Shown piece by piece: positions 29,384 to 38,591 of a stretch of 64,000 bases of DNA. The translations under genes were made by a program, and so were the position numbers. How positions within the stretch are numbered: position 1 is the stretch's first letter; every line of letters begins with the position of its first letter. A model generated the notes under the pieces. It was given only the letters and a program-made list of their open reading frames with translations. It was not told the origin of the DNA and did not search any database. The stretch is from Rhodovulum steppense (GTDB taxonomy: Bacteria > Pseudomonadota > Alphaproteobacteria > Rhodobacterales > Rhodobacteraceae). The stretch is from positions 1 through 64,000 of the forward strand of contig NZ_SLVM01000018.1 in the NCBI RefSeq assembly GCF_004339675.1, in the 5' to 3' direction.

Positions 29384-29793
29384 TACTCGCAGGTTCCGTG
29401 ATAGGTGACGACGGTCGGCCCTTCGGCCATGTGCAGGGTGTAGCGTGCGGCGCCGTTGGTGACGACAAGATAGGACCGGGACGCGCCGTCGCCGCCCTGA
29501 AGGAACATCGTGCCGCCATCCAGGGTGCCGAAGGCGTCGACATCGCCCGAGACCGAGGACAGCACCACGCGGGCCAGCATGGTCCCCGCGCCCATCCCGC
29601 CGACGCGGCCGGTCACGTCCAGGGCGAAATCGGCGTCCGTGCAGGGTTCGGCCTCGTGGCATTCCCGGTCGAAGGCACAGGCCAGCGCGAAATCGTTGTC
29701 GGTGCTTGCGCCGTCCTGCGCGGCAAGGGGCAGGGGCGTGCCCAGCATCAGGGCAATGATCGCGCCCGTGGCGGCGGGATGGCGGTTCGGCAT
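29383..29793 (-). CDS. Small periplasmic protein within the liv operon (paralogue Y)
   Basis: A 136-aa protein with an N-terminal signal peptide (about residues 1-25, ending PLPLAAQ) and a mature part with cysteines in CAFDRECHEAEPC and a C-terminal TYHGTCE. The cysteine pattern and the C-terminal HGxCE resemble the adjacent gene at 29904-30326, so the two look like diverged paralogues. No known domain recognised. Its stop overlaps the livH start, and it is on the operon strand, 110 nt behind its paralogue. It could modulate the binding protein or sense substrate, but that is only inference. Confidence 0.72.
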   Translation of the reverse strand: MPNRHPAATGAIIALMLGTPLPLAAQDGASTDNDFALACAFDRECHEAEPCTDADFALDVTGRVGGMGAGTMLARVVLSSVSGDVDAFGTLDGGTMFLQGGDGASRSYLVVTNGAARYTLHMAEGPTVVTYHGTCE

Positions 29794-29903
29794 GGCTGTC
29801 CTCCTGGGCGGGCCGACGGGGTCGGCCGGCGGTGCTTGGCGCGTATCCGCCGATATCCTAACCGGATTTTCCGGTCGGGCGATCCCGAATGACGTACAGC
29901 GCA

Positions 29904-30326
29904 TCACCGGCGCGCCTCGCAGCGGCCATGGATCGTGATCGCGACCGCGCTGGACGGGGACTCGGCGCCATCCAGCGGCAAGAGGCTGTGCCGGGTCAGA
30001 ACGAAGCCGAGATCGTCGAACACCGTCATCGCGCCCGCACCCTGGCCGGGTTCGAGCGCGCCGCCCGCGGCCTGCACCAGCACGCCCGGCGCATCGTCCA
30101 GACGGCGGAACTCGAAGAACCGCTCGCCCTCGGCCGTGGTCAGGATCAGCTTGTCGCCCGTCTTGCGCGGTACTTCCATGGCATAGCCCAGATCGACCGG
30201 GTCGCAGACGCTGTCGACCCGCGTCACGCAGGCCAGGTCTGCCGTGCAGTCCAGCATGGTCGGCGCGGCCTCGGCCGGGATCGCAGGAACGGCCAGTAAA
30301 GCCATGAGAAGGAAGCGTTTTCCCAT
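29904..30326 (-). CDS. Small periplasmic protein within the liv operon (paralogue X)
   Basis: A 140-aa protein with a signal peptide (MGKRFLLMALLAVPAIPAEA) and cysteines in LDCTADLACVTRVDSVC, ending TIHGRCEARR. The arrangement parallels the next gene at 29383-29793. It begins 1 nt after the livF stop, which shows that it belongs to the transporter operon. I do not recognise the family. The start at 30326 is chosen at the signal peptide; an open frame continues upstream within livF. Confidence 0.72.
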   Translation of the reverse strand: MGKRFLLMALLAVPAIPAEAAPTMLDCTADLACVTRVDSVCDPVDLGYAMEVPRKTGDKLILTTAEGERFFEFRRLDDAPGVLVQAAGGALEPGQGAGAMTVFDDLGFVLTRHSLLPLDGAESPSSAVAITIHGRCEARR

Positions 30327-30327
30327 C

Positions 30328-31038
30328 TCAGCCCCCCAGGAAGGTGCGGCGCACCTCGGGATCGGCCAGAAGTGCCTTGCCGGTATCGGTATAGGCATTG
30401 CGCCCCTGCACCAGCACATAGCCCTTGTCGGCGATCTCCAGCGCCTGGCGGGCGTTCTGTTCCACCATCAGGATGGAAATGCCGGTGCGCGCGACCTCGA
30501 TGATCCGGTCGAACAACTCGTCCATGACGATGGGGGAAACCCCCGCCGTGGGCTCGTCCAGCATCAGGACCGAGGGTTTCGTCATCAGCGCCCGCCCCAC
30601 GGCGACCTGCTGGCGCTGGCCGCCCGACAACTCGCCCGCTGCCTGCCGACGCTTTTCCTTGAGGATCGGGAAGAGGTGATAGACCTCCTCGATCGTGCCC
30701 GAGATGTCGTCGCGGCGCAGGAAGGCGCCCATTTCCAGGTTTTCCTCGACACTCATCGAGGTGAAGATGTTGCTGGTCTGCGGCACGAAGGCCATGCCCT
30801 TGGCCACGCGGGCCTGCGGCGTCAGGGCGGTGATGTCCTCGCCGTTCAGACGCACCGCGCCCGAATGGACGTTCAGCATTCCGAACACCGCCTTCATCGC
30901 GGTCGACTTGCCCGCGCCATTGGGGCCCACGATCACCGCGATCTCGCCCTTTTCGACCGCCACCGTGCAGCCATGCAGGATGTCCGCGCCGCCATAGCCG
31001 CCGGTCATCCGGTCGCCGATCAGGAAAGGTTCACCCAT
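30328..31038 (-). CDS. livF: Branched-chain amino acid ABC transporter ATP-binding protein LivF
   Basis: ATPase subunit of about 236 aa. Walker A GPNGAGKST, Q-loop PQTSNIF, signature LSGGQRQQV, Walker B VLMLDEPTAGVSP and the switch His region are all present. The start at 31038 (MGEPFLIG) is chosen because the upstream in-frame TTG lies inside a repeated intergenic motif. It follows livG and precedes the two small periplasmic genes. Confidence 0.93.
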   Translation of the reverse strand: MGEPFLIGDRMTGGYGGADILHGCTVAVEKGEIAVIVGPNGAGKSTAMKAVFGMLNVHSGAVRLNGEDITALTPQARVAKGMAFVPQTSNIFTSMSVEENLEMGAFLRRDDISGTIEEVYHLFPILKEKRRQAAGELSGGQRQQVAVGRALMTKPSVLMLDEPTAGVSPIVMDELFDRIIEVARTGISILMVEQNARQALEIADKGYVLVQGRNAYTDTGKALLADPEVRRTFLGG

Positions 31039-31047
31039 CCGCGCGCG

Positions 31048-31081
31048 CCCCGTCCTTCTTCCTGGCAAAAATACCCAAATC
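31048..31081 (-). repeat. Intergenic motif GGGTATTTkkGCCAgGAAGAAG, copy 1
   Basis: Read on the minus strand: TTTGGGTATTTTTGCCAGGA followed by AGAAGGACGGGGCG, between livG and livF. It matches the motif at 35138-35170 on the plus strand at most positions. The purine-rich AGGAAGAAGGA could also act as a ribosome-binding site for livF. Confidence 0.45.
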
Positions 31082-31107
31082 CGCCCTTTCCGCCTGCGCG
31101 TCCCCGC

Positions 31108-31896
31108 TCAGGCCGTGCCTTCCGCCTTCAGCTTGTTCTTCAGCCCGGTGCCCAGATAGGCCTCGATCACCGCCTCGTTCTGCATGATCTCGTCGGCCTT
31201 GCCCTGGGCCAGCACCTTGCCCTCGGCCATCACGATCACCGGATCGCACAGCCGGCCGATGAAATCCATGTCATGCTCGATCACGCAGAACGTATAGCCG
31301 CGTTCGCGGTTCAGCCGCACGATGGCATCGCCGATCGTGTTCAGAAGCGTGCGGTTCACGCCGGCCCCGACCTCGTCGAGGAACACCACCTTGGCGTCCA
31401 CCATCATCGTGCGGCCAAGTTCCAGCAGCTTCTTCTGCCCGCCCGACAGGTTGCCCGCCCGTTCATCGGCCAGGTGGTCGATGGTCAGGAAGTCCAGCAC
31501 CTCGTCGGCCTTGGCGGCCAGCGCCTTTTCCTCGTCGGCCACGCGGCCACGCCCGAACCAGGCGTTCCACAACGTCTCGCCCGACTGGCCCGCGGGCACC
31601 ATCATCAGGTTCTCGCGCACCGTCATGGAACTGAATTCATGCGCGATCTGGAAGGTGCGCAACAGCCCCTTGTGGAACAGGTCATGCGGCGGCAGGCCCG
31701 TGATGTCCTCGCCCGCCATCGTGACCTTGCCCGAGGTCGGCGGCAGCACGCCCGCGATCACGTTGAACAGCGTCGACTTGCCCGCGCCGTTCGGCCCGAT
31801 CAGCCCGGTGATCGAGCCCGTGGCGATCTCGATCGAGGCGCCGTCCACCGCGTGGAAGCCGCCGAAATGCTTGTGCAGGTTCTCTACCCGGATCAC
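31108..31896 (-). CDS. livG: Branched-chain amino acid ABC transporter ATP-binding protein LivG
   Basis: Second ATPase subunit, 262 aa, with Walker A GPNGAGKST, signature LSGGQKKLLELGR, Walker B VVFLDEVGAGVN and the HDMDFI switch with the C-terminal LivG extension. In Walker B the usual Glu-Pro is replaced by Glu-Val (DEVGAG), which occurs in LivG proteins. Separated from livJ by a 100-bp spacer with a strong hairpin. Confidence 0.93.
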   Translation of the reverse strand: MIRVENLHKHFGGFHAVDGASIEIATGSITGLIGPNGAGKSTLFNVIAGVLPPTSGKVTMAGEDITGLPPHDLFHKGLLRTFQIAHEFSSMTVRENLMMVPAGQSGETLWNAWFGRGRVADEEKALAAKADEVLDFLTIDHLADERAGNLSGGQKKLLELGRTMMVDAKVVFLDEVGAGVNRTLLNTIGDAIVRLNRERGYTFCVIEHDMDFIGRLCDPVIVMAEGKVLAQGKADEIMQNEAVIEAYLGTGLKNKLKAEGTA

Positions 31897-31939
31897 GTTC
31901 CCATCCCCCGCGTTCTGGCGCGCGTGCTTAGCGCAAGGG

Positions 31940-31966
31940 GGCGGCCCGGAAAAGCCCCGGGCCGCC
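31940..31966 (-). promoter_or_regulatory. Strong hairpin between livJ and livG
   Basis: GGCGGCCCGG (31940-31949) pairs perfectly with CCGGGCCGCC (31957-31966), loop seven bases. There is no T-run behind it on the minus strand, so it would more likely protect the 3' end of livJ mRNA from exonucleases, or slow polymerase, than terminate fully. This is the usual way to make more binding protein than transporter. Confidence 0.55.
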
Positions 31967-31996
31967 TGTCCTTTTGGCCAGTCGCCGTCCCGCGCC

Positions 31997-33181
31997 TCAG
32001 CGGAAGCGGTCGGTGACGAAGGCGCCGTCGGTGATCGTGTATTCGCGGAAATTGCCCGCGCTCTCGCCCGGTCCGATCAGTTCGACCGCGGTGGCCCCGA
32101 CAAAGTCGATCTGCTCGCCCGCCGCGAGAAGCTCAAGCGCCTTGGCCAGGTCGCCGGGATAGATCTTCTCGCCCGGCTCGTTGGCGATATCCATGATCCG
32201 GTCCTTGAAATCGGCCGAGGCGGTCGAGCCCGCCGCATGCATCGCCAGCAGGATCAGCGCCGCCGCGTCATAGCTTTCGGCGACATAGGACGAGGTTCCG
32301 TCGAAGCCCGCCGCCGCCGCCATTTCCTGGATCGTCGCCGCGCCGGGGCTGTCGGTGCCGGGCACGGTGCCGAACGAGCCGTTCAGCTCGGGGCCGATCG
32401 CCGCGATCAGCGACTCGCCATACATCCCGTCGGGCAGGAAGAAGGTGTCGAAGGCGCCGGTGTCGATCGAGGCCTGGATCACGCCGCGGCCGCCCTGGTC
32501 GACATAGCCCGCGACCACCAGCATGTCGCCGCCCGCAGAGGCCAGCGCCGCGACCTCGGCCGAGTAGTCGGACTTGCCGTCCTCATGCGCGGCGACGATG
32601 GTCACGGTGCCGCCGGTCGCCTCGAAGGCGGCCTTGATCGAATCCGCCAGGCCCTTGCCGTAATCGTTGTTGGTGTAGGAGATCGCGACCGACCCCATGC
32701 CGCGTTCCTGCAGCACCTCGGCGATCACCTCGCCCTGGCGCGCATCCGACGGCGCGGTGCGGAAGAACAGCCCGTCATCCTCGGCATTCGACAGCGCGGG
32801 CGAGGTCGAGGAGGGCGAGATCATCACGATGCCGTTGGGCCGTGCCACGTTCTGAAGGATCGCGCCCGACACGCCCGAGCAATCGGCTCCGACGATGGCA
32901 TGCACCTTGTCCGAGGTCACCAGACGCTCGGCGGTGGCGGTGGCGGCGGCGGCGTCCACACAGGTCGAGTCGCCGCGCACCGAGGTCACGGTCGCGCCGT
33001 CCATGAAGGTTCCGGCGGCGTTGATCTCGGCAATCGCCAGTTCCGCACCGCCCGCCATGGCCGGGGTGATCGATTCGAGCGGCCCGGTGAAGCCGAAGAT
33101 GATGCCGATCTTGACCTCGTCGGCCGTTGCCGTCCCGGCAAGGGCCAGCGTGGCCGCGCTGGCCAGAAGCAGTTTTTTCAT
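31997..33181 (-). CDS. livJ: Branched-chain amino acid-type ABC transporter substrate-binding protein
   Basis: Periplasmic binding protein of 394 aa. The signal peptide is MKKLLLASAATLALAGTATA with cleavage before DEVKIGIIFGFTGPLES, the usual start of type I periplasmic domains. Further motifs: IVGADCSGVSGAILQNVARP, MISPSSTSPALS and YTNNDYGKGLADS. Substrate could be a branched-chain or other amino acid, or an amide; sequence alone does not decide. First gene of the leftward liv operon; GGGAG precedes the start. Confidence 0.92.
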   Translation of the reverse strand: MKKLLLASAATLALAGTATADEVKIGIIFGFTGPLESITPAMAGGAELAIAEINAAGTFMDGATVTSVRGDSTCVDAAAATATAERLVTSDKVHAIVGADCSGVSGAILQNVARPNGIVMISPSSTSPALSNAEDDGLFFRTAPSDARQGEVIAEVLQERGMGSVAISYTNNDYGKGLADSIKAAFEATGGTVTIVAAHEDGKSDYSAEVAALASAGGDMLVVAGYVDQGGRGVIQASIDTGAFDTFFLPDGMYGESLIAAIGPELNGSFGTVPGTDSPGAATIQEMAAAAGFDGTSSYVAESYDAAALILLAMHAAGSTASADFKDRIMDIANEPGEKIYPGDLAKALELLAAGEQIDFVGATAVELIGPGESAGNFREYTITDGAFVTDRFR

Positions 33182-33304
33182 TGTTGAACTCCCGTGTTGG
33201 AATGAAATCCGCGGGGCAGACTAGTGGCGCCCGTATGAAAAGGGAAGGGAAACCGCGCCGCATCCGGGCTTGGCTTGACCAGGCTGCGTCCTAGGTTTCC
33301 CCGG

Positions 33305-34441
33305 ATGCGACACCGTGGTTCCAGACCGATCCTGCGCCTTGCCGGGCTTGTGCTTGGCGCGGCTGCCCTGTTCCTGCCCTTGTCCGATCCCGCCCGCGCG
33401 CTGGACAGTTCCGCCGGGCCGCTGCGGATCGAGACCGTCGCCACCGGCCTGAGCGAGCCCTGGGCCATCGGCTTTCTGCCTGATGGCAGCGTGCTGGTGA
33501 CCGAGCGGGGCGGACGGCTGGTGCGGATCGCCGACGGTGTGGCGGCCGAGGTCGCGGGGCTGCCGGATGTGGCGGCCGTGGGGCAGGGCGGGTTGCTGGA
33601 CCTGCTGGTGCCGCGCGATTTCGCCGAAAGCCGCGAGATTTTCCTGAGCTATGCGAAGCGGCAGGGTCGGGGCGAGGGCACGGCGCTGGGCGTGGGGCGT
33701 CTGTCGGAGGACGGCACGCGGCTGGAGGGGGTTCGCGAGATCTTTGCCATGGCACCCGGGGCGCGGGGCGGGCGGCATTTCGGTTCGCGCATCGTCGAGG
33801 GGCCGGAAGGCCATCTGTTCCTGACCATCGGCGACCGCGGCGAGGATCGCAGCGCGCAGGATCTGGCGCGCCATGAGGGCTCGGTGCTGCGGCTCAACCG
33901 CGACGGCACGGTGCCGGGGGACAATCCCTTCGTGGGGCAGCCGGGCGCGCGGCCCGAGATCTGGTCTTATGGCCACCGCAACCCGCAGGGCGCGGCGCTG
34001 GACCTTGAGGGGCGGCTTTGGGTCAACGAACATGGTGCGCGCGGCGGGGACGAGGTGAACCTGATCGAGAAGGGGGCGAATTACGGCTGGCCGGTGATTT
34101 CCTACGGGCGGCATTATTCGGGCCGGAAGATCGGCGAGGGGACGGCGAAGCCGGGGATGGAACAGCCCGTGCATTACTGGGATCCGTCCATCGCGCCCTC
34201 GGGGCTGATGATCTATTCCGGGGCGCTCTGGCCGGAATGGCGGGGGCATCTGTTCTCGGGCAGCCTGAATTCCGGCTTCCTGTCGCGGCTGGACCCCGAT
34301 TCCGGGTTCGCCGAGGAACGGCTGGAAGCGCCCCAGACCGGCCGGGTGCGCGATCTGCGCGAAGGCCCCGAGGGCGCGATCTGGTTCCTGTCGGTGACGG
34401 ACGGGGCGCTTTACCGGCTTCTGCCCGAGACCGGGCAATAG
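33305..34441 (+). CDS. PQQ-dependent sugar dehydrogenase family protein (soluble aldose dehydrogenase type)
   Basis: Exported six-bladed beta-propeller enzyme of 378 aa related to soluble glucose/aldose dehydrogenases. A signal peptide spans residues 1-33 (MRHRGSRPILRLAGLVLGAA, ending ARA). Family motifs include LSEPWAIGFLPDGSVLVTER, GGRHFGSRIVEGPEGHLFLT, GDRGEDRSAQDL, SYGHRNPQGAALD, NEHGARGGDEVNLI and NYGWPVISYG. Substrate unknown. ATG at 33305 chosen; an upstream TTG at 33275 is also possible. Divergent from livJ and overlapping the next, convergent gene by 31 bp. Confidence 0.88.
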   Translation: MRHRGSRPILRLAGLVLGAAALFLPLSDPARALDSSAGPLRIETVATGLSEPWAIGFLPDGSVLVTERGGRLVRIADGVAAEVAGLPDVAAVGQGGLLDLLVPRDFAESREIFLSYAKRQGRGEGTALGVGRLSEDGTRLEGVREIFAMAPGARGGRHFGSRIVEGPEGHLFLTIGDRGEDRSAQDLARHEGSVLRLNRDGTVPGDNPFVGQPGARPEIWSYGHRNPQGAALDLEGRLWVNEHGARGGDEVNLIEKGANYGWPVISYGRHYSGRKIGEGTAKPGMEQPVHYWDPSIAPSGLMIYSGALWPEWRGHLFSGSLNSGFLSRLDPDSGFAEERLEAPQTGRVRDLREGPEGAIWFLSVTDGALYRLLPETGQ

Positions 34442-34965
34442 GCGGGCGCCTCGGCCCGGTCGGTCATCGTGTAGTCGCGCGTGATCGCGAAGATGCGGAC
34501 CTCGTCGGCGCCGCCCGACGCCATGCCCTCGGCAAGCCCCTGTGCCGCCGCGCCCTCTGTCGCCTCGGCCAGCGTCAGGAAGCGGCCCGGGCGCGTGACG
34601 CTTTCATGGCTGCGCCCGGATGCGGCCGGTGCAGGGCCATAGGCGGCGACCAGCCAGCGCGCCGCGCCCTCGGGCGGGTGGACTGCCTGGGGGCCGACGC
34701 GGATGCGGTAGCTTTCGAAATGGACCCGCTGGCCCGCCCATTGGCTGGCGCGGTGCGCGATGTCATGCCGCCAGGCGGTGATCGCGTCCTCGTCGGCCCA
34801 GATCTGGTGCGAGAGCAGGGCGTCAGGCGCGTCGAGCGGGCGGAAGCGTTCCAGACAGATCAGCCCGCGATGGCGCGCGAGGACCGGCCGCAGCCGGTCG
34901 ACATGGGCGAAATAGGCATCCATGTGGCCCGGTTTCGGGCGGACGTCGAAGAACAGGCAATGCAT
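34411..34965 (-). CDS. Antibiotic-biosynthesis-monooxygenase-fold (ABM) protein
   Basis: A 184-aa protein whose first 95 residues resemble the ferredoxin-like ABM fold (MHCLFFDVRPKPGHMDAYFAHVDRLRPVLARHRGLICLERF read in parts, SHQIWADEDAITAWRHD). Such domains act as quinol monooxygenases, haem-degrading enzymes or simply small-ligand binders. The C-terminal half (RSHESVTRPGRFLTLAEATE) carries a second, weaker region that might be a degenerate repeat. No haem-uptake genes adjoin. Its end overlaps the dehydrogenase end. Confidence 0.65.
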   Translation of the reverse strand: MHCLFFDVRPKPGHMDAYFAHVDRLRPVLARHRGLICLERFRPLDAPDALLSHQIWADEDAITAWRHDIAHRASQWAGQRVHFESYRIRVGPQAVHPPEGAARWLVAAYGPAPAASGRSHESVTRPGRFLTLAEATEGAAAQGLAEGMASGGADEVRIFAITRDYTMTDRAEAPAYCPVSGRSR

Positions 34966-35116
34966 CGGAGGCGTGGTCCCTGCTGACGGCTTCGGGTCGA
35001 GACTGGCCGGGACCGGCGGCCGGTGGCAAGAGACAAGCGGGGCATCCGCGGCGGGGGAGCGCTCCCGCCCCCGTCAGGCGCGGGGCTGACGCCCCGCTTG
35101 TCCGGGGTTGGGCGTG

Positions 35117-35170
35117 GCGCGGGCCTGCGGCCCGCGCGGGGGTATTTGGGCCAAGAAGAAGCACAGGGCG
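35117..35170 (+). repeat. Hairpin plus intergenic motif GGGTATTTgGGCCAAGAAGAAG, copy 2
   Basis: A 9-bp perfect hairpin (GCGCGGGCC at 35117-35125 and GGCCCGCGC at 35129-35137) leads directly into GGGGGTATTTGGGCCAAGAA and AGCACAGGGCG (35138-35170). The second part matches the copy at 31048-31081. The 228-bp gap (34966-35193) also holds GCGGGGC/GCCCCGC (around 35075-35095) and no gene. From memory, related GGTATTT..GCCAAGAAGAAG elements recur between genes in Rhodobacteraceae genomes. Confidence 0.45.
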
Positions 35171-35193
35171 CGGGCAGGGGCAGGGGCGGGCGG

Positions 35194-36207
35194 TCAGTCC
35201 GCAATGGCGTCGCCGCGGCTGCCGCGTTCGCGATAGGGGGTGGTGGCGTAATGGGCCCGGTAGCATTTCGAGAAATGGCTGGGCGAGGCGAAGCCGCAGG
35301 CCAGCGCCACGTTGATCACGCTCATGTCGGTCTGCATCAGCAGGTTGCGCGCCTTGGCGAGCCGGAGTTCCATGTAATAGCGCTTGGGGCTGCGGCTGAG
35401 ATAGCGGCGGAACAGCCGTTCGAGCTGGCGCGTGCTCATCCCCACATCCCGGGCAAGCGTCGCGGGCGAGATCGGATCCTCGAGGTTCTTCTCCATGACC
35501 TTGATGACCTGGGACAGCTTGGGGTGGCGCACGCCGATCCTTGTGGGGACCGAAAGCCGCTGGGTGTCCTGGTCGGTGCGGATCGAGGAATAGATCAGCT
35601 GGTCGGCCACCGCATTGGCCAGGTCCAGGCCATGGGTCCGGGCGATCATGGTGATCGCAAGGTCGATCGACGCCGTGCCGCCCGCCGTGCTCATCCGGTT
35701 GCCGTCGATCACGAAGACCGATTTCGTCAGTTCGATCTCGGGGAAATCCTCGGCAAAGCTGTCCTGGTTCTCCCAGTGGATCGTGGCGCGGCGCCCGTCC
35801 AGAAGCCCCGCGCGCGCCAGCGCATGGGCCGCGGTGCAAAGCCCCGCGATGACCCGGCCCTGGCGCGCCTCGCGCCTGAGCCAGCCCACCAGCCGCTTCG
35901 TCGTGGCCGCCTGCACGTCGATGCCGCCGCAGACCAGCACGATCTCGTCGCGGCCCAGCGCGTCGAGATCCATGTCGAGCGCGATCCGCGCACCGTTGGA
36001 ACAGGTGGCCCAGTCGCCGCCCTCGCCCGCCAGGCGCCAGCGGTAGAGCGTCTTGCCGGACATGCGGTTGGCGATGCGGAAGGGTTCGATCGCACCGGCG
36101 AAGCTGAGCATGGTGAAGCGGTCGAGCAGGACGAAGACGAGATCCTGCGGGCGGCTGCCATCCGCCATCCCCCCGATCAGGTCGCTGTCCCGGGCGCCTG
36201 CCGCCAC
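35194..36207 (-). CDS. GlxA-family transcriptional regulator (DJ-1/PfpI domain plus AraC HTH)
   Basis: A 337-aa regulator. Residues about 20-190 form a DJ-1/PfpI-like amidotransferase fold with the nucleophile-elbow-like [15 protein letters not shown]; residues 230-330 hold the two AraC helix-turn-helix motifs ([40 protein letters not shown]). Relatives include GbdR and CdhR, which regulate glycine betaine and carnitine use, but the ligand cannot be read here. The start could be 36207 or the Met 13 codons later. Its target genes are not evident among the neighbours. Confidence 0.85.
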   Translation of the reverse strand: MAAGARDSDLIGGMADGSRPQDLVFVLLDRFTMLSFAGAIEPFRIANRMSGKTLYRWRLAGEGGDWATCSNGARIALDMDLDALGRDEIVLVCGGIDVQAATTKRLVGWLRREARQGRVIAGLCTAAHALARAGLLDGRRATIHWENQDSFAEDFPEIELTKSVFVIDGNRMSTAGGTASIDLAITMIARTHGLDLANAVADQLIYSSIRTDQDTQRLSVPTRIGVRHPKLSQVIKVMEKNLEDPISPATLARDVGMSTRQLERLFRRYLSRSPKRYYMELRLAKARNLLMQTDMSVINVALACGFASPSHFSKCYRAHYATTPYRERGSRGDAIAD

Positions 36208-36351
36208 GTCCGCCTCCGCGCGCTAATTCGCTTCAGCGAAAGCAGGTTTGCCGGGGCGGATCAAGAGCGCCACGGGGAATTGATGGTGGCGGGAGGGCGC
36301 GCTTGCCCCTATAAGGCGCCACGGAATGCGACAGACCTGCGGAGCGAAGCG

Positions 36352-37722
36352 ATGACGACCTGGCAGAAATCCGACTGGCGGTCCCGTCCCCGGGTGCAGA
36401 TGCCCGACTACAGGGATGCGGCGATACTGCATGCCGTGGAGGACCAGCTTGCCAAGTATCCGCCGCTGGTCTTTGCGGGCGAGGCGCGCAACCTGACGGC
36501 CAAGCTGGGCCAGGCCGCGCGGGGTGAGGCGTTCCTGTTGCAGGGCGGCGATTGCGCCGAGAGCTTTTCCGAGTTCTCGGCCGACACGATCCGCGACACC
36601 TTCAAGGTGCTGTTGCAGATGGCGGTGGTGCTGACCTGGGGCGCCAAGCTGCCGGTCATCAAGGTGGGCCGGATGGCAGGGCAATTCGCCAAGCCGCGCT
36701 CGGCGCCGACCGAGATGCAGGGCGGCATCGAACTGCCCGCCTATCGCGGCGACATCGTCAACGGGTTCGACTTCACGCCCGAGGCGCGCATCCCCGATCC
36801 GGCGCGCATGTTGCAGGCCTATACCCAGGCCGCGGCGTCATTGAACCTGTTGCGCGCATTCTCGAAGGGGGGCTTTGCCGATATCCACCGGGTCCATGCC
36901 TGGACGCTGGGCTTCACCGACCGGGACGAGGCCGAGAAATACCGCGACATGGCCAACCGCATTTCGGACACGCTGGCCTTCATGACGGCGGCGGGGGTGA
37001 ACGGCGACACGATGAACGGCCTGTCGACGGTGGATTTCTTCACCTCGCACGAGGCGCTGCTGCTGGAATACGAAGAGGCGCTTTGCCGGGTCGATTCCAC
37101 CTCGGGCAACTGGATCGCGGGGTCGGGCCACATGCTGTGGATCGGTGATCGCACGCGGCAGGTGGATGGCGCGCATGTCGAGTTCTGTCGCGGCGTGATG
37201 AACCCGATCGGGCTGAAATGCGGGCCGAGCATCAGCGACGACGATCTGAAGGTGCTGATCGACAAGCTGAACCCGAAGAACATCCCCGGTCGGCTGATGC
37301 TGATCGCGCGGTTCGGGGCGGGGACGGTTGGCGACCATCTGCCGCGGCTGATCCGCGTGGTGCGCGAGATGGGGGCGCAGGTCGTGTGGACCTGCGATCC
37401 GATGCACGGCAACACGATCAAGTCGGCCAGCGGGTTCAAGACGCGGCCCTTCGACTCGGTGCTGCGCGAGGTGCAGGAGTTCTTTGCCGTCCATGCGGCC
37501 GAGGGCACGATCCCGGGCGGCGTGCATGTCGAGATGACCGGCAAGGACGTGACCGAATGCACCGGCGGCGTGCGCGCGGTGACCGACGAGGATCTGTCCT
37601 CGCGCTATCACACCGCCTGCGATCCGCGGCTGAATGCGTCCCAGGCGCTGGAACTGGCCTTCCTCGTGGCCGAGGAACTGGCGGCGCGCACGGGCGACAG
37701 CGCGGCGGCCGCAGCAGTTTGA
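36352..37722 (+). CDS. 3-deoxy-7-phosphoheptulonate synthase, class II (DAHP synthase)
   Basis: First enzyme of the shikimate pathway, joining PEP and erythrose 4-phosphate. The 456-aa plant-type (AroA II) protein carries [15 protein letters not shown], the catalytic and phosphate-binding [48 protein letters not shown] and DPMHGNT. It ends with an Ala-rich tail. Start ATG 36352 has GGAG-like GGAGCGAAGC just ahead. It feeds the trp branch encoded around 12-14 kb. Feedback properties cannot be judged. Confidence 0.95.
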   Translation: MTTWQKSDWRSRPRVQMPDYRDAAILHAVEDQLAKYPPLVFAGEARNLTAKLGQAARGEAFLLQGGDCAESFSEFSADTIRDTFKVLLQMAVVLTWGAKLPVIKVGRMAGQFAKPRSAPTEMQGGIELPAYRGDIVNGFDFTPEARIPDPARMLQAYTQAAASLNLLRAFSKGGFADIHRVHAWTLGFTDRDEAEKYRDMANRISDTLAFMTAAGVNGDTMNGLSTVDFFTSHEALLLEYEEALCRVDSTSGNWIAGSGHMLWIGDRTRQVDGAHVEFCRGVMNPIGLKCGPSISDDDLKVLIDKLNPKNIPGRLMLIARFGAGTVGDHLPRLIRVVREMGAQVVWTCDPMHGNTIKSASGFKTRPFDSVLREVQEFFAVHAAEGTIPGGVHVEMTGKDVTECTGGVRAVTDEDLSSRYHTACDPRLNASQALELAFLVAEELAARTGDSAAAAAV

Positions 37723-37811
37723 ACGAGTGGTTTGACCGCGCAGGAGAGGTGCCATAACCGCCTTTCCCGCAATCATTGACCGCGAAGGAGCGGTCGTTCG
37801 GCGGCGGCCTG

Positions 37812-38429
37812 TCAGGGGCGCGCCGAGAGCCCGCCGTCGATCACCTTCAGGGCGGGGCGGCCGGCAGGTGTGGCGGTGGGTCGATCGACCTCGGCCGCGC
37901 CCAGGATGCGGAACCTGCGCGGCGCGCGGCCGGGTTTGCCGACCGTGGCGAAGGCGCCCAGCATCCGGCGCGGCGCCCCGGGCTCGTCGCGCAGCGGCAG
38001 CAGCACCATGCCGCCGTAGAGCGCGGGCTGGCCGAAACGTGGCGGCGCGAACAGGCTGATCCGGACCGGCCCGGTCATCCCGACCAGAGCATCGGAAATC
38101 AACTGTTCGAGATGCGGCCGGGAATCGGGCAGGATGATCGCCGAAAGCGGCATCCCGCGCATATCCATGCCCATCACATCGCTGAGATGCTGGCCGGTCA
38201 GCCGCAGCCGCAGGTGGCGCGGCGTGATCGATTCGGCAATGAAGCAGTTCGACAGCGACCGGGAAAAGGCGCGCGGATCCAGCTCGGCCCGGCTGGGTGC
38301 GATACCGTTCGCATCCACCAATCCGCGCCAATAGGTCTCGATCTCGTCCAGCGCGGGCAAGGCGCCACCCGCGCGATACCCTGCCAGCGCAATCACTGCG
38401 GCCTTCAGGTTTTTCTCGTTCTCGGACAT
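37812..38429 (-). CDS. PAS-domain protein (PAS_5/DUF1484-like family)
   Basis: A 205-aa cytoplasmic protein whose residues about 25-150 resemble the alphaproteobacterial PAS_5 family: LDEIETYWRGLVD, SRSLSNCFIAES and LRLRLTGQHLSDVMGMDMRGMPLSA. There is no output domain. These proteins are common in this order and their role is unknown; they may sense small molecules or redox state. The start MSENEKNLK at 38429 is chosen; the frame continues 50 codons upstream with poor composition. Convergent with the DAHP synthase gene, divergent from yicC. Confidence 0.75.
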   Translation of the reverse strand: MSENEKNLKAAVIALAGYRAGGALPALDEIETYWRGLVDANGIAPSRAELDPRAFSRSLSNCFIAESITPRHLRLRLTGQHLSDVMGMDMRGMPLSAIILPDSRPHLEQLISDALVGMTGPVRISLFAPPRFGQPALYGGMVLLPLRDEPGAPRRMLGAFATVGKPGRAPRRFRILGAAEVDRPTATPAGRPALKVIDGGLSARP

Positions 38430-38591
38430 CTCGTCACCCTGATCACATCCATCCCGGCCGCCCGCCAGCCCACCGCGGCCGCCGTTGTCGGCCTGCGCGG
38501 GAAGTGCTAGTGCGATACAGCCCCCACGGGCCAAATATTGCCACAAAAAAGCCATGAGCGAGAGGAAAGTCTTCACCAATGGTTAACGAAT

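Noticed and set aside
35023-36351. Upstream extension of the DAHP synthase frame to 899 codons
   Set aside because: The extra part is antisense to the GlxA-type regulator and matches no domain; the family start is the ATG at 36352.
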